A stretch of DNA of 64,000 bases from Arcuatula senhousia (Eukaryota; Mollusca; Bivalvia; Mytilida; Mytilidae). A program made the position numbers and the translations under genes. Where the stretch lies: the NCBI GenBank assembly GCA_963971305.1, contig OZ020305.1, forward strand, positions 46,771,750 to 46,835,749. Reading direction: 5' to 3'. The notes under the pieces were generated by a model that was given only the letters and a program-made list of their open reading frames with translations, was not told the DNA's origin and ran no database searches. Of the stretch, positions 1 to 12,817 are shown piece by piece; position 1 is the first letter of the stretch; every line of letters begins with the position of its first letter.

Positions 1-29
1 TTTTTCGCAGCTAGAAAAGACATTTCTTC

Positions 30-35
30 TTTATT
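30..35 (-). promoter_or_regulatory. Candidate polyadenylation signal of the SAXO-like gene
   Basis: AATAAA read on the minus strand, about 410 bases beyond the stop codon of the minus-strand gene ending at 448. The space between is AT-rich, has no further exon and fits a 3' untranslated region. Assignment is by position only. Confidence 0.35.
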
Positions 36-447
36 TAAGAGAAACATTTCAGTAGCACTTTTGAAAAGGGGTGCTTCAATTCAAACCTTCAGCTCCACTT
101 GGTTTCATCATCAACTAATGAGACCTAAGACATTATTAATTTTCAGCTTACAAGGGCAGAATCATAACAAAGATTCTATTCAGATTTTTTTCTTGTTTCT
201 TGTTCTTCTCCTCTTTCAAAAGATTACATATTAAACTCAGTGTACTGGGTATTGTTTTTGGGTTTGCAGATAATTTTTAAAAGTTGATACTATTTTGGAC
301 ATACACAGTTAAATGTTACTTGTTCATATCTCTTGTTACATAACTACATGTTCATATGTTTCAGTATTAAAGAACAGCTTTGATATTTCTATTCTGTCTA
401 ATTGTGTTCTTAGCCTTGTTTTAATCACACATAAAAAGAAAAAATAG

Positions 448-3400
448 TTACATACAAGCATCCTGATTTTCGGTTTTCACCATTTCGACAGGTTTTGCAT
501 TTTCATTGATAGCCTGTTGTGCCTTTGTTATTTCTGGATGTTTGTAACTAATGGCTGTTTCAGGTGTCCCTGGATATTTTATAGCTTCTTCTATGGTTGG
601 TATTTCGCTCTGAAAATTCCAAGCATTTTTTTATTATCAATAATAAATGCATATAGAAAAAAGAAAAAAAGCGAAACAAACCCAAAAACTTATCTTTGTG
701 TGTTTCTTACCGATTTCGTACAACAATAATTACATTCTGAAAAATTCTGCATCATTTTGATCAAACAAATAATACCTTATCAATAGCCCCACTGGGCTGA
801 TATGAATACAGAAATGAGCATCTTAACTTTTGAAAAAGACTGACTTTAAACCTGTGTATAAAAAAGCATATTTTTTTTTGCGAAAGCTCGCCCTTCAAAA
901 CATATACAGCTTTTATATTAAGTTGCTCCTCGGATGTAAAGAAACTTACAGGGTCCGGCAGTTCAGTGGACAGCTCTCCCACGTTAGAATGAAGTACAGT
1001 GCTTGCTGGATACGGTTTAACTGGGGTACCTTTGCACGATTTCATTAGTTCTGGGCTGTATTTCAAATAAGAGCTCGAGTACACTGAAATGCCATTAAAT
1101 GTCCCCTCTGGAGATTTGTATGTTTGTTCTGTCGCTGATGTATATGGTTTACGCACCTGTATCTGTGAATACGGAAAAAAGAAAACAAAATAAAGTTGTT
1201 TCAGTGTTTTCAAAAACCAAACGAAAATACAGTGGTTTTGAAATTTTGGTTTTCTCCTAAAAGATTGTGCACATAGAAGCTAAAGTCATAATCTTTTATT
1301 TAATCCCCACTCAATAATGATAAAGTCTAGTCGGTTTGGAAGCTCTGAAGATTGCTTTCAATTGCGCGAATTGATGGCATTTTGTCAATAAATCATATTT
1401 CGGAATCTTACTTGTATCATTGTGCATTTGTCTCGTAAATTGAATATTTTTTAACTTTTTATTTTTAGTTTTACCATAGATCTGTATATTAAATATTTAA
1501 TATACAGGTCTATGGTTTTACTCTCCACATGAATGTTATCAAACATCAATGTATTTCTATTGTCAAGTCCTTTTAGGCGAGTGGCGGAAAGGGTCTTGAA
1601 AAAAATTTAAATTACCCAAAACCTCATGGGATATTTTGAACTTTATTAATAGTTTAATATTTCAGCTTTAATAATATCGATGTTTCCCATTTGAAATCTG
1701 GTCAGAACATGAAAAAATTAAAGGTCAAAGGTCACTACCCAAAATCTGAAAGTTTGAGTCTGCCAACATTAAGGTTCATCTGTACCTTTCGTTAAAAATA
1801 GCGAAATATTCTACCTATTTTTTAGTATATGCAGAACAAAAACTACAAATAAAATAATAAAATAAAGCATAGCTGGACCTAGATATGGTAATTTCTGATT
1901 CAATTTCTATCAATTTTTCATTTTAAGTTCCTTAAAAATAAAGATCTCTTTTTTTTCCTCTTCAGATTTTAAATTGAAAAAGGACAAACTATCCCTATTG
2001 TGCCTCTAACATGAAACGAAGTGAACACTCATAGTTAAATCCCTTATTGTAAGTTGCATGCAATTTGAGGCCACAAGAAAGGGTGAAAGTGATATTAGCC
2101 TTAAACCGGGTGTTTTTAAAAGCGGAGAAAAAAGAGATCTCTAAAATAAAGGATTTTTTCGGGAAGATTTCATAGAGAAAAGGTAAGAATTTTTAATATC
2201 TAGGTCCAGCTACACTTTATATTTCAATTTAATGTGCAGTTTCGGCTGTGCATATACTGAAAATAGATTAAAAATAACGCCATGTTTTAAAGAAAGGTAC
2301 AGATGAACCTTAAGGCAACTTAAATGTTACAAAACGTGGTTAAAAGTTAGAAAATAAAGACTTAATATTACTTACATATATAAGTGAATATAAATCATTC
2401 ACTTTTGGTCTCTTTGAAGAAATTTATTATGTCATTTTTTCTATTTTTAGAAAAGAGTAAAATTATTATGATTTTTTAAAATAAAAGTTTGAATTGCGAA
2501 AAAAAGAATTCATTTTTTCACTCACTTTTTTCCTCTATTTGTAAAACATTATCTTATCTTTCGTTTGTAACAAAAATAAATGGTTCAAATGTGTTCAATG
2601 ACTCAAAGACACCACATTTGTGGATTATACCAGAATATTAGGTTTTTAATAAAAAATGTACTGAGTTACCATTAACATGTCTAAAACGGAATAGGAATCA
2701 AAAACCAACAAAAATATCTTTAATCCAACTAGTTAAGTTGAGAACAATAACTTTGCACAGAAAAAAGAAAGAAAATCATCGAAAAATTAACTAGAAAACA
2801 CATAAGAGTTAAGTGGTAAATAGAGGTTTTAAAAACTTTTAAGTCTTATAACTCATTAACAAACATTGGGCGATATTTTGGACTAAATAGAGAGATGAAA
2901 GTTTTGGCTTTCAGAACATATTAGTTTGACGCCTCTAAAATGGTCAGAACCGATTGTGAAATTTGAGCTCAAAGATTAGAACTTTTTAAGCGTCAGTCAT
3001 AAGTTCAAAAGACGACCAAATCATTGTACAATGACGGCTCCAGCAGGTGGCGTGTTCCGGGAGCCCCTTAATGTCGCTAAGTGACAAAATGTATTTTTTT
3101 TTTATAGATTTCAAGCATAACTGTACAACATGGCTTTATGTGGAGCCCTCCCCCTTTTTCGAAAATTTCTAGATTTGCTCCTGGATGCTTATGTTCACAG
3201 TTTATACTTTTAGTTTCAAATAGATAGTCTAGTAACATAATTTCAAATATTTTCGCCAAAATAAACGGCATTAATTTATCATTTTTCTGCAATCGAACTG
3301 TTGTTCAGTTCAACATAACAAACGCACCTCAAAAGTCAAATACACCTTTCACAAATTTTTAAAACTTTGCTTTTATCAAACATCGCAGTTTAAAAATAAA

Positions 3401-6325
3401 AGCAAAGACCAAATAATAAATTTCTTGTGTTCACACAAAACCAATACTAGCACACATGCTTCATAATTACACCAAATAATGAAAAAATCTTACAATTACT
3501 AATCAATCAGATTATAGTTAAAATGTTAATACGGGACACTCCGACAGTTTTCCGAGTCATATGCAGACAATTTTCTCAAAATTCTACATATTCAATTAAG
3601 TATAACTTTATTATCATTCGTCAGAAGTATGCACTTTTAACTTTAAAGTAGCCTTACACCTTTTTCTTGATCTAAGTATACAATTTGTTTGATTTTAATG
3701 ACAATTAATGTTGCACAAGTTAAAATTAACGTGTATTTTTGCTACTTTTATTTGTGATTTTAAATTCGATAAAAATTGTAGAAAACTATTATTGTTTTTG
3801 AAAATTTCAATTGCAAACAAAACATTGGACAAAATATTTCATGATCTAATTCACAATATTTTTTCGTGTGTGTTTTTTAGGTAAAAAAAATAATTTTAAA
3901 AATCAAGCCGTTAGAGATTTGCATAGGGTACATGTACAAAACAAATTTTTTTGATATCTTCTGACCATATTCGACTTGTCAAACATATATATCCATAAAA
4001 TAGAATAATCAACCTTTGATTTGAATTCAAAAAATCTCATGAGGTTTTTGGGTAATTTAAAACTTTTTAATTTGACGACTTTTTCGATATTTGCCGCTCG
4101 CCTATTTTAAATGCTTTAGCGGAGTTGTGCTTTTTCGATACAAGTACACAGACAGACTTCTTCAGACTCAAGTCTACTAAACAAGTCTTTTTAGGGTTGG
4201 AGATATGATAGAAAGAATGATAGATAAATGCATATCATAACATGTATAAACATCTATAAAACAAATTCATCAACGAAATGTATCACGGAAGATAGTCAAT
4301 AATCTTAAAAAAACAACCGTGTAAGTGGTTGCTGATGGCCATCTTACAATTGACTTAAGTTTATTGTGTAAGGCGATCCCAAAACTTTTTTAAAAGATAC
4401 AATGGGCATAAATAAATCCAGGAAAAAAACAAGCTTTGACAAAAATTCTTGGCTTAAGAAACGCAAAATAATGTGACAGGATTTAACCACATTTGTATAG
4501 TTAAATTTTTACTCAAGCACTCTGCTATTCACAGGATGTTTTTTTTACAGAGAAGAACTATTACACATGCAATATAGAAATAAATTCCGAAAGTTCCATG
4601 TGAATGACATGTATAACACATGATAAGCGAATATTACGAGAAACTGTGCTTCATTCACCTAGCTCAAACTGGAAATCGACATATGTAAATTATCAAGCAT
4701 GCCTATTTCAAAACCTACAAGCAAATATAGCTGATTGTCATGGTACTTTTTTGCTCGAAATAACGAAAGATACATTACCACTTTAGGAACAAAATCTGCC
4801 GAATACGTAGTTTTTCCTTCTTTCCATTGATTCTTTAATACCTCATCCCGAAGGTGTTGATATTGTAGACGGTGACCTTTTGTTGTCTTCTTATCTTTTC
4901 TGGACGATAGCTATATGGTAAATAGCAAGAAAAACAACATATAATTCAGTTACCATGCATTTTCATGGACAAGTTTTTCATTGAAAGGTAAATTGTTCAT
5001 CCCCGTTGCGAAAGGGAGATCCACTCGCCGAGGAGAATCTATTATTTTGTTGTATCTATATTGTTAATTTATATAAGATTATATTCAAATTCATCTCAGT
5101 CGTTTGGAATAACACGAATAAAAAACATCGCTGAGCGTAGAATGATACGATCGCAACGTGTTGAACCCTGAAAGTTTGATGCTCTATTTGGATATTTAAT
5201 TGCTCTGGAAACATGCAGCCTAGAACCAGCCTATGGTGGACCTGAGACAATAATTAAATAATGATTTTCTCAGGGTGGACTGACAAAGTTTTTTTGACAC
5301 ATACATTCTTTGGTGACTTACCACCCACATTTTGACAAGGAATCCAATAGATTTTTTTCAAAAGGAGACCCAAAAAAATACAGATACCAAAAATGTTTCC
5401 CCCTTTAAGCCCCAAAAAAGCCCATAATAAATAAAAAATGAAAACGGACTACATTATTTGTTGTTGTTGCCTTTTTGGTCCCCTATTTCTCAGCAGTTGT
5501 ATGATTAAAAAAAAAACTTTTTAAAACTTAACCTTTTGTGCTGCATAATCTGTGTTATAAACTGTTTGAGATGACAACGGGACCTTCGCAATTTGGTGTT
5601 TCGATATTTGTGGGCGCTGACATGTTCTGGGCTTTTGATATGACCACTGTTTGTACACCTGTTGATGAAAAAAGTAAGAGTTTTACATTAATGTTGAAAT
5701 GATGGCGCATACGGGTAAACGGTAAACTACAAAGTATTTCAATTACTGCTTTGTATAACAGTGATAACCAATGTGTAAATCATTTGATAAATTTACTTTC
5801 TTTTCTCTTCTACATCTTTTTCAAAAGTTAGAAACTGTAAACAAAACTTACCGCTTTGTATTCTGACAGATTTTCTTGCTTTTTATTTCTAAACGGCTGG
5901 ATATGTTTGTAATGTGGGATACCCCTAAAAAATAGAAGAACATTTTTCGTTGTATTTATTGTAATGTTATCCCCACATGATCCCGCTATGTTGAAAAAAC
6001 TGTCATGGTATAATGACTGCCATGTAAAGTATCTATATATAATAAAAGGTTTATTTTCTATTTCATGCAGATATACCGAATGTACAAAAACATTTGTAGG
6101 TGTTTTGTAATAAAGTCCAATGGCCGTTTCTAAAGAATGAGCTCTGATTTTGAATCTAGTGGTTTAGCTTATTTATTGCATAAGTTCGATGAAACGCGAC
6201 TTGATTGATATCGTGGACATGATTTTCAAGCTTCAAAATAAGCCGATTCAAAGTAATATCAATAATTTTCGTTACCTGCTTGGGGAACCTGGTTCTACCA
6301 GGACTACTATTTGACTATCTCGCAT
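448..6325 (-). CDS. SAXO-like microtubule-associated protein, six exons, 251 aa, complete
   Basis: Six minus-strand exons join with GT/AG sites and matching phases: 6325-6276, 5924-5852, 5658-5533, 4910-4779, 1162-950 and 609-448. Together they give 756 nt, 251 codons plus TAA. The start ATG at 6325 is chosen because exon 1 then joins exon 2 in frame (phase 2). No earlier in-frame ATG was seen. The protein is basic and low in hydrophobic residues, with no signal peptide or membrane segment. Three segments resemble the short T-x-Y-x3-Y/F repeats of the SAXO/FAM154 family: QTVYNTDY (about residue 78), KTTYSADF (about 120) and FNGISVYSSSY (about 145). SAXO proteins bind and stabilise microtubules of cilia and flagella, so an axonemal role is inferred. 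MDM1-like proteins, with SEY-x3-F/Y repeats, are an alternative: SEYKAVYKQW is present near residue 38. The exon-5 acceptor has two in-frame AG choices 6 nt apart. The exon model is firm; the family name is tentative. Confidence 0.6.
1473..1516. repeat. 44-bp near-perfect palindrome
   Basis: Two 22-bp arms with no spacer and one mismatch, beginning ACCATAGATCTG and centred on an AAATATTT core. A second copy of the same sequence lies at 13756-13810. It is in the long intron between exons 4 and 5 of the SAXO-like gene. Confidence 0.75.
1769..2313. mobile_element. TTAA-flanked MITE with long internal inverted repeats
   Basis: The two ends (1769-1790 and 2292-2313) are perfect 22-bp inverted copies starting TTAAGGTTCATCTGTACC. 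Internal sequence is also inverted: AGCTGGACCTAGATAT near 1870 against CTAGGTCCAGCT near 2200. TTAA at both edges fits the target site of piggyBac- or Kolobok-type transposases. No coding capacity. The 43801-44345 element has similar ends and layout. Confidence 0.75.
2314..4778. other. Intron of the SAXO-like gene, no gene recognised
   Basis: AT-rich intronic sequence between exons 4 and 5. The only recognisable piece is about 3135-3185, a C/T-rich stretch resembling, in inverted orientation, the repeats at 22450 and 34645. I see no exon, RNA gene or transposase here. Confidence 0.5.
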
Positions 6326-6954
6326 GTCCCAGCATACGGCGCGACGCAACCGGAGCGCCTTTGTTGATCTGTCGCTCTGCTTTCGAAAATGTCGGACTTG
6401 TAACTTGACGACGTGACGCTATCTTCTTATGACGTTAAGTGGTCAGTTAGAAGTTTGAGAACAAGAAGGTTGGTTCTGAACTGTGTACTCATTTATATTT
6501 TGTATTTGTTTCTGTGCATTCTATTATAATTTGGCAGTGTAATAGAAATATAGCATGCGAGTAGTATTAGTAAGTTTGTTGATCACACTAGGAAAGGTTA
6601 CTCACTATATTCTTCTTTCTTATCCTCCTCTTTTAAACCACTCATGCCCTGAATAGATTTTCATGAAACTTTTACAAATTCTTTCTGTAACAGTTATAAA
6701 GAAGCTCCAATGGGGCCATTCGAGTGTCAAAGGTCCGAAAGGGTAACGACAAAATCAGTAAACACTTACAAAAACAGCACGAGAAAACACAAAGCACAAA
6801 TTCAACCGAAGAGAAATCAGCAACGCGATTTCGATCAAGTCGTAACAAGAGTGAACTCAGGTGCTCTGGAAGAGTAATCGGTTCCTGCTTGCTATAGCGC
6901 ACCCGTCGCTCTGCTAGTGTCAAATCCGGTAAAGGAAGACAAAACAATACTCAA

Positions 6955-9420
6955 CGACAAACCAACATCTGCACTCATTTGAGAGATCGAAATCCCACAT
7001 TTGTCTACGAGTGCACGGTGTCTACCGTAAAATTTCTTGAGTGAAGACAGCAACCGTTGAAGCCATCATGTTTGTCATAGAGCTTTGTTGAAAGTTTCCA
7101 TGAGAGTCTATTTAGATGTGTAGATCTAGATATGAAGCAGACTTTCTAGAATCCGTTGTGTCCTTTATCTCAAGTCCCTGATGATATATGAGATGGAGAA
7201 AGTCGAGAAAGTCACCAAATCGAAAATTGTTCAGTGAAAGGACACCGAACGTGAGGTTGAAGGAGAGAGCTTGTCTGCGACATCTTTTGCCTAGAAGAGA
7301 TTGTAAGAAGTCTGCTTCATATGAACGAAGAAACAATTAAATCAGCAAGCAAAGGTGCACAATTAGTGTCAATTGGAATACCTGTTCTTTGCTGAAAAAA
7401 AAACCCACGTCCACCAAACTGAACAAATGTGTTGTCGATAAGAAAATTGAGCATGTCAATAATTTGCCGACATTCTGTAAATTTGATCTTTTTCCTAGAC
7501 TCATTGATGACAAAGTAAGTCTTAAAATAATCGACTTCCAGATATTTGTACATTCTTTTTGGAAAACTGGCTGCATTTAATCCGCTGTGCCAATCGCGAG
7601 TTGAGTTGTTCATGCGGATTAGAAGTGAAAAGAGTGGAGAAATCGAAAGTTTTGATGCTGTTGCAAGATTAAGCTGATTTAGAGTTCAGAATCTCCATCA
7701 GTTCTTTCGAATTCTTCAGGATCTACATTTGATCAACACCATATCTAGAATCGTATTTACTTCTTGAGGTCGGATTGTATTGCCGTCAGTATTGAAGGCA
7801 ACAGAACTGAAAGAGGTATGGAATGTCATCATTGTCAGCACCAACAGAGAGCCCAAAGGAGGAAATAACAGATTTATGATTGTCAATAATTTCCTCCTTA
7901 GATAGTGTTGTAGATATGTATGTGGTGCTATTGCTGGTACAACCAACCAATAATTCAGCTGTCAAGCTGTCAATATAGTGTTTCTTGCCAACAAATGTGA
8001 TGTTATTTGGTGCTTTGTCTGCAGGCACAACAACATATATTTGTCATGTTAGGTAGACGTGTTTCTGCAACATCAGTATTGTTAAAAATGGATGTTGCTT
8101 TAGTGCTCAATTAGCCCTTCAAAGAATTGATTCTTTTCAAAATCAATGACCTCACCGCTTTAACCCACTATGACAAAACGTCATTTTCTTTCTCCTGTTC
8201 TTTCTTGGCCCATTTTCTGGCATAGTCTTCAACAGGACCTGTTCAACTGAATCCATAATTGTTTTAGAATTATGGTTCCAGTTGATACGTCTAGCCTCAC
8301 GATATTACGAAGTAAGTCATTTTCCACGATGTTCAGGTCACCAGTGATAACGTTGCCATAATTGGATGGGGACTTTTCACAATAGCAGACTGGAGGTTTT
8401 GCTTTGAGGTCATTGATTTGGAAATCCCGCAGCACTTGTTTGTTTTTTTTTGTTTTTTGTTTTTTTTTCAAGCAAAAACAATTTCTTTATATCATTCTAT
8501 AGCATTGTTAGCTAGGTAAAAAACATGATAAAACGATACTTACTAGACAATCATCCCTATAAGCCTTCATCAGACAACTTTGACTCCTTAAATTTTGTAT
8601 AAATAGACGAAAGAAGCTTTAAAATAGCCAAAATTTTATATATTAGGTACATGAAATGGCTTCACAGTTTGCAATGCTAACTTTTTCCTCTAGCACTTAC
8701 GGTCTAAGAGTACACACTCAGAGAATGTTGACGACTAAGGAAGAGCATCATTTACTCATTGAAGCAGTAATCATACAACCTGGACTCAGTAAAGAAGTTT
8801 TTTGCGGTAGATTGCTTCATATTTAATCTTATTTTACTATATAAAGCATAGACCTACTAGTATTTAAAAACAGTTCCATGCTGCAAACAATGTACCTTAG
8901 ACTAACACCGTCTGTCATAGTCTAGCAACACAGGCCATTTTGATCAGTTGAAGGTCAAAAGGCTAGAATCTATGGCAAGCCGTTTTTACATTTATACCTC
9001 TTTATAGATATCTCATAAACTTTATAAGACATCTCATATACTTTACAAGATATCTCACAAAGCCCATAAGACATATTACAAACTGTATAAGACATCTTAT
9101 AAACTCCATGAGATATATCTTACAAAAAAGAATCCATAAGACATCCCATATATCCCAAAAGATATCCCACAAACTTTATGAGACATCTTATAAAAAAGAA
9201 TCTATAAGATATCTTATATATTTTAAAAGACATCTTATAAACTTTAGGAGACATCCTATAAATTTTACACTTGTTTGTAGTTGAAAACATGGATGCAAAG
9301 GTGGAAGTATAGGTATCAGAGATGATTGGAATACTTTTGTCTTTGAAATAAGGAGGAATATGTGCCGTAACAGATTTATGATGTAGAAACTTTCTTAAAT
9401 TTATGGCATCCAAACCTTTG
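6955..9420 (-). pseudogene. Decayed Penelope-like retroelement (PLE) reverse transcriptase
   Basis: Minus-strand reading frames carry Penelope-type segments in family order. The N-terminal part is at 9410-9290 (IPPYFKDKSIPIISDTYT) and 8471-8229 (KPPVCYCEKSPSNYG, VITGDLNIVEN). The palm follows, with ADKAPNNITFVGKKHYI near 8020, KTFDFSTLFT near 7650 and GIPIDTNCAPLLADL near 7340. Then come SYEADFLQSLL and TTDSRKSASYLDLHI near 7320-7115, and a tail with KKFYGRHRALVDKCGIS near 7040-6990. These pieces sit in different frames with stops between them, so the copy is dead. About 0.8 kb of unrelated sequence (8480-9270) separates the two N-terminal pieces. PLE proteins are telomerase-related reverse transcriptases. 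No GIY-YIG endonuclease is recognisable. The element lies just upstream of the SAXO-like gene. Confidence 0.8.
9000..9265. repeat. Degenerate ~21-bp tandem repeat
   Basis: About eleven imperfect units of the form (A/G)AGACATCTTATAAACTTTA. They fall in the foreign block that splits the Penelope-like element. Units are 20-28 bp because some carry an extra AAAAAGAAT. Confidence 0.7.
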
Positions 9421-9584
9421 TTTAAAACGGAAAGTGAGAGAAAAGAACGGTGTTATGCCCACCCTTTTAAACGAAAAATTATTCAGAGAAACACATAATA
9501 ACAAATCATTAACAATTTAAAAATTGTATCTGGTTGATGGTAATTGGAGGATGGGGTTAATATGTTTTTAAACTGTTTTGTAGC

Positions 9585-9715
9585 CTGGGACAGACCCAGA
9601 AATTTTCAAACGGGAAAGTGTGCACTTAAAAAAATGTTCTAGGATATCTTGTTTCATATAGTTCCGAACCATTTTTTTGGCCTGTTCTAAATCCGCCTTT
9701 GCTTAATTTTATGTT
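9585..9715. repeat. Dispersed repeat, copy 1
   Basis: Shares CAGAAATTTTCAAAC and CTTGTTTCATATAGTT, in the same order and spacing, with 12285-12440. Neither copy codes for anything recognisable. Elements with a related CAGAAATTTT..GAAA motif occur at 22450 and 34770. Confidence 0.55.
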
Positions 9716-10045
9716 TTAGTTAAAAATGTGAACATATCAGCCAGTCTTTGTAAGCATTACGAATGTAATGTCATCGCAGTGATTTTTCGAATTTGCCATC
9801 ATTGAAATACTTCTTTTTTGTTGTAGGTATATATATGCATGGGTATACTAGTTGTTAACTTTCAATCTAAACGAACTGATCAACGAATGTTGAGCAAAAT
9901 CTAATAGTGAGTCATTTTTTGGCAAAAGATGGACACGTGCATCCGAAGCAGAAAATTATAAAAATTAAGAGTTTATCTAATATTCTAGAAAATGAACTGA
10001 ACATAAGTTCCATTAATACTGACAGATGTGCAACAGAACAGTCGA

Positions 10046-10376
10046 TGAGACCCATGCATGCATGGGCTACAGTGGTGTAACCCATTTATGAATGAACAAC
10101 AGTGGTGTGACCCATGCATGCATGGGCTACAGTGGTGTAACCCATTCATGAATGAACAACAGTGGTGTGACTCATGCATGCATGGGCTACAGTGGTGTAA
10201 CTTATGCATGCATGGGCTACAGGGTTGTGACCCATGCATGCATGGGCTACAGTGGTGTAACTTATGCATGCATGGGCTACAGGAGTGTGACCCATGCATG
10301 CATGGGCTACAGTGGTGTAACCCATTCATGAATCGACAACAGTGTTGTCACTCATGCATGCATGGGTCACACCGAT
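10046..10376. repeat. 30-bp minisatellite with palindromic CATGCATG core
   Basis: About eleven 30-bp units. Type A carries CCCATGCATGCATGGGCTAC and type B carries CCATTCATGAATGAACAAC; both are followed by AGTGGTGT. A and B alternate at first and A dominates later. Because 30 is a multiple of three and the units lack stops, long open frames exist on both strands (10058-10393 plus, 10329-9985 minus). They are composition effects and I do not call them genes. Confidence 0.85.
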
Positions 10377-10917
10377 GTAGCCCTGATGTTTAACTGAACA
10401 TCTGTTGCATTGCGAAATAAATAAGAAAATGTGTATTGTTAATATCCATATATATTGATTGATTATGGGACCAACCCTTTCAACTTGAAAAGGGGCTTGT
10501 TTTTCCATTAAAACAATTTTTGAATCTGATTTTGAAGAGAAAAATACTTTTGTAGCAGAAGTTAAGAAAAAAAATTCTTAAGAAGGATTATCGCAAAAAA
10601 AAAAAAACTGCTGTGGGATAGAAATTTTCAACATTATGGCAAGCGATGTATAATTAGTGTTATGATGAAATGTCAACATTGGGATGGTTGGTAAGTAAAA
10701 TAAATGATTAGTAAAATTGATTGGTAGATGCCTCCTTGTAAATTATTAAAAAAAAGAAATGGGAAGTGAACATTAAATTTAACACCTTTATTTTATGTTC
10801 CCAATATTTCTTTTTTTTTTTGCACATCAATTACTATAGCCCATCAAGAAAATGTTGGTTACGTCCACTGGTTACGTCTCTCCTGCAAATTTAGCTATAG
10901 ATTTGGATGTATAATTA

Positions 10918-11093
10918 TAGTATAACTAATGAGGGGTGGCGAATATCAATTTTAATGTCACGAGTCTCGAATAACGCCAGGATTCAACAAGTGAACAAGT
11001 GCGCGGAACTTATTCCGCGCACGAGTTGAATCCCCTAGCGTTATTCGACACGAGTGACATTAAAATTGATATTCGTCACCCCAAATTAGTTAT
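10918..11093. repeat. Foldback element, ~80-bp inverted arms
   Basis: The arms begin AGTATAACTAATGAGGGGTG and return as CACCCCAAATTAGTTATACT. They include GATATCAATTTTAATGTCAC against GTGACATTAAAATTGATATT. The centre is GTGCGCGGAACTTATTCCGCGCAC. Together they would form one large hairpin. No coding potential. Confidence 0.8.
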
Positions 11094-11744
11094 ACTATTT
11101 ATTATATAGATAATTTTAAAAACGTGACTAATAGATCATCAAAATAATGAAAACGAAAGAAGTTATTGATTGGTGAATTGTGTATTGCGCACTAATCTAT
11201 GTTACGTATTTTTCGCGGGAAACTTCACGAGGGTTAGATAAATTCGCACGCGAGTTAGATAAATCCTGTAATTAACTCTGTGAAAATCTAGAAATTTATT
11301 CTCGGAAATCACGATATTTCACCTATATCTATATAATAATAAGATAAAATAAACTTGAAAAAAAAATATTCTAAGGCAGTCTTTTCGGATCCGACTTTGA
11401 AATTTTTTTTGCACTAGAATATAAAAAAAATATTTCATTAGTTCATATTTGCCTTTTGTTCTGTGGTTGCAATTGAAAAATGGCTTTTATTCAAATCTGA
11501 ATAAAGTTTTAATCATAAATGTTTCCATATAAACATTAGTAAATATTATGTCATAAACACAAAAGTCTTATCTATTCTACATCATTTAATTCATCGTTTA
11601 TTTTTTTTTTACTTCAAATATTTACCTAAATAACGGTAAAAAATAGCTCAAAAAATGACTTGAGAATAATATTTGAAAAATCGTAAATTAACATAGAGGG
11701 AATGGGAAAATAGAGAGTGACCGAATACTAATTATATGGAACAT

Positions 11745-12155
11745 ATCTAAGCTGGCAACCGGCTCCCTACTGTTCAGATAAGGAGCCGGTATGGCCCAAT
11801 GATAAAATTGATATGATTGGGTATCATCCGATTGTCAATCAGTCCTGATTAATTAGCATTAATTAACGATGTTTACTTATCTAAAGATATACGATTAAAA
11901 ATAATATGAATCAATTCACACCTAAACGTCAAAGGGTAAGGAATTTCTTTATTCTTTAACTTTACTACAAGAAATGTTTGGATAGCCAATTAACAGTTAA
12001 TTAACGAACAGTGTGGATATGGAACGAGGGATAATTTCAATCACATGATAACACCATATTTGTTAAAGTCTCGTATAATCTCACAAGTAAAAGATTTTAC
12101 TTGCAAAATCGGGTCATACCCGCCTTTATCTTCAGATAACAGCGGGGTACCAGCC
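11745..12155. mobile_element. Imperfect TIR element (MITE)
   Basis: The left end reads AAGCTGGCAACCGGCTCC..CAGATAAGGAGCCGGTATGGCCCAAT. The right end, inverted, reads AGGCTGGTACCCCGC..ATCTGAAGATAAAGGCGGGTATGACCCGAT. Each end is itself a small hairpin. About 410 bp, non-coding. Confidence 0.5.
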
Positions 12156-12284
12156 TAGAACATATCTGTCATGAGATTGGGTTAAATTCAATTTGACTTG
12201 TCCCGTAATAGAAGGTCCGTTATATCAAGATATTTTGTTAACAGCAACCAATCTGGAAAACTTTCGTATAAACCTATAGTTATC

Positions 12285-12440
12285 TGTGACAGATTCAGAA
12301 ATTTTCAAACAAGGGGCGCCCAATTTAAAAAAAAAATCTTCTGGGGCCTCTTGTTTCATATAGTTGCTAACAAAATTTTCCTGTCAAACTGAAGGTTGCA
12401 CGCACAACACACTGGTCCTTAATCCGCCTTTTGGTAATAT
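12285..12440. repeat. Dispersed repeat, copy 2
   Basis: Second copy of the 9585-9715 repeat: CAGAAATTTTCAAAC, a run of A, TTCT(A/G)GG, then CTTGTTTCATATAGTT. The copies differ by several substitutions and small indels. Confidence 0.55.
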
Positions 12441-12817
12441 ATATAATTTTTGCACTTGTATATTATTTTAAACTTTGTAATGAAATCTCCGACCGGGGTT
12501 TTCCCAGCTGGTTTTTAGACCAACCCAATTTGATTTCCTATTCGTTTCGGTTCCCGATTTAAAGTTTCCCATAATATTTTAAATAAGATGAAAAATAATC
12601 ACTACACTGAGGAAAAGCGGCCAACTCGTAAGTGTTCTGACATGCCATTTACGACGACAAATGAACAACGAAGTTCAAATTTACGAAGACCAGTGTATTG
12701 ATAATCATGCGGTGCAAACTATCAGGAAAAAGTGATTTGTCGCTTTGTTACCGAAATCAATATTTAGACAGTTAAAGAAATTTGTCACTTTTTAACTTAT
12801 ACATGAACATGGCGACA

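Noticed and set aside
9985..10393. Cys-rich repeat proteins on both strands
   Set aside because: Both frames follow from a stop-free 30-bp minisatellite; no promoter, splice site or conservation supports a gene.
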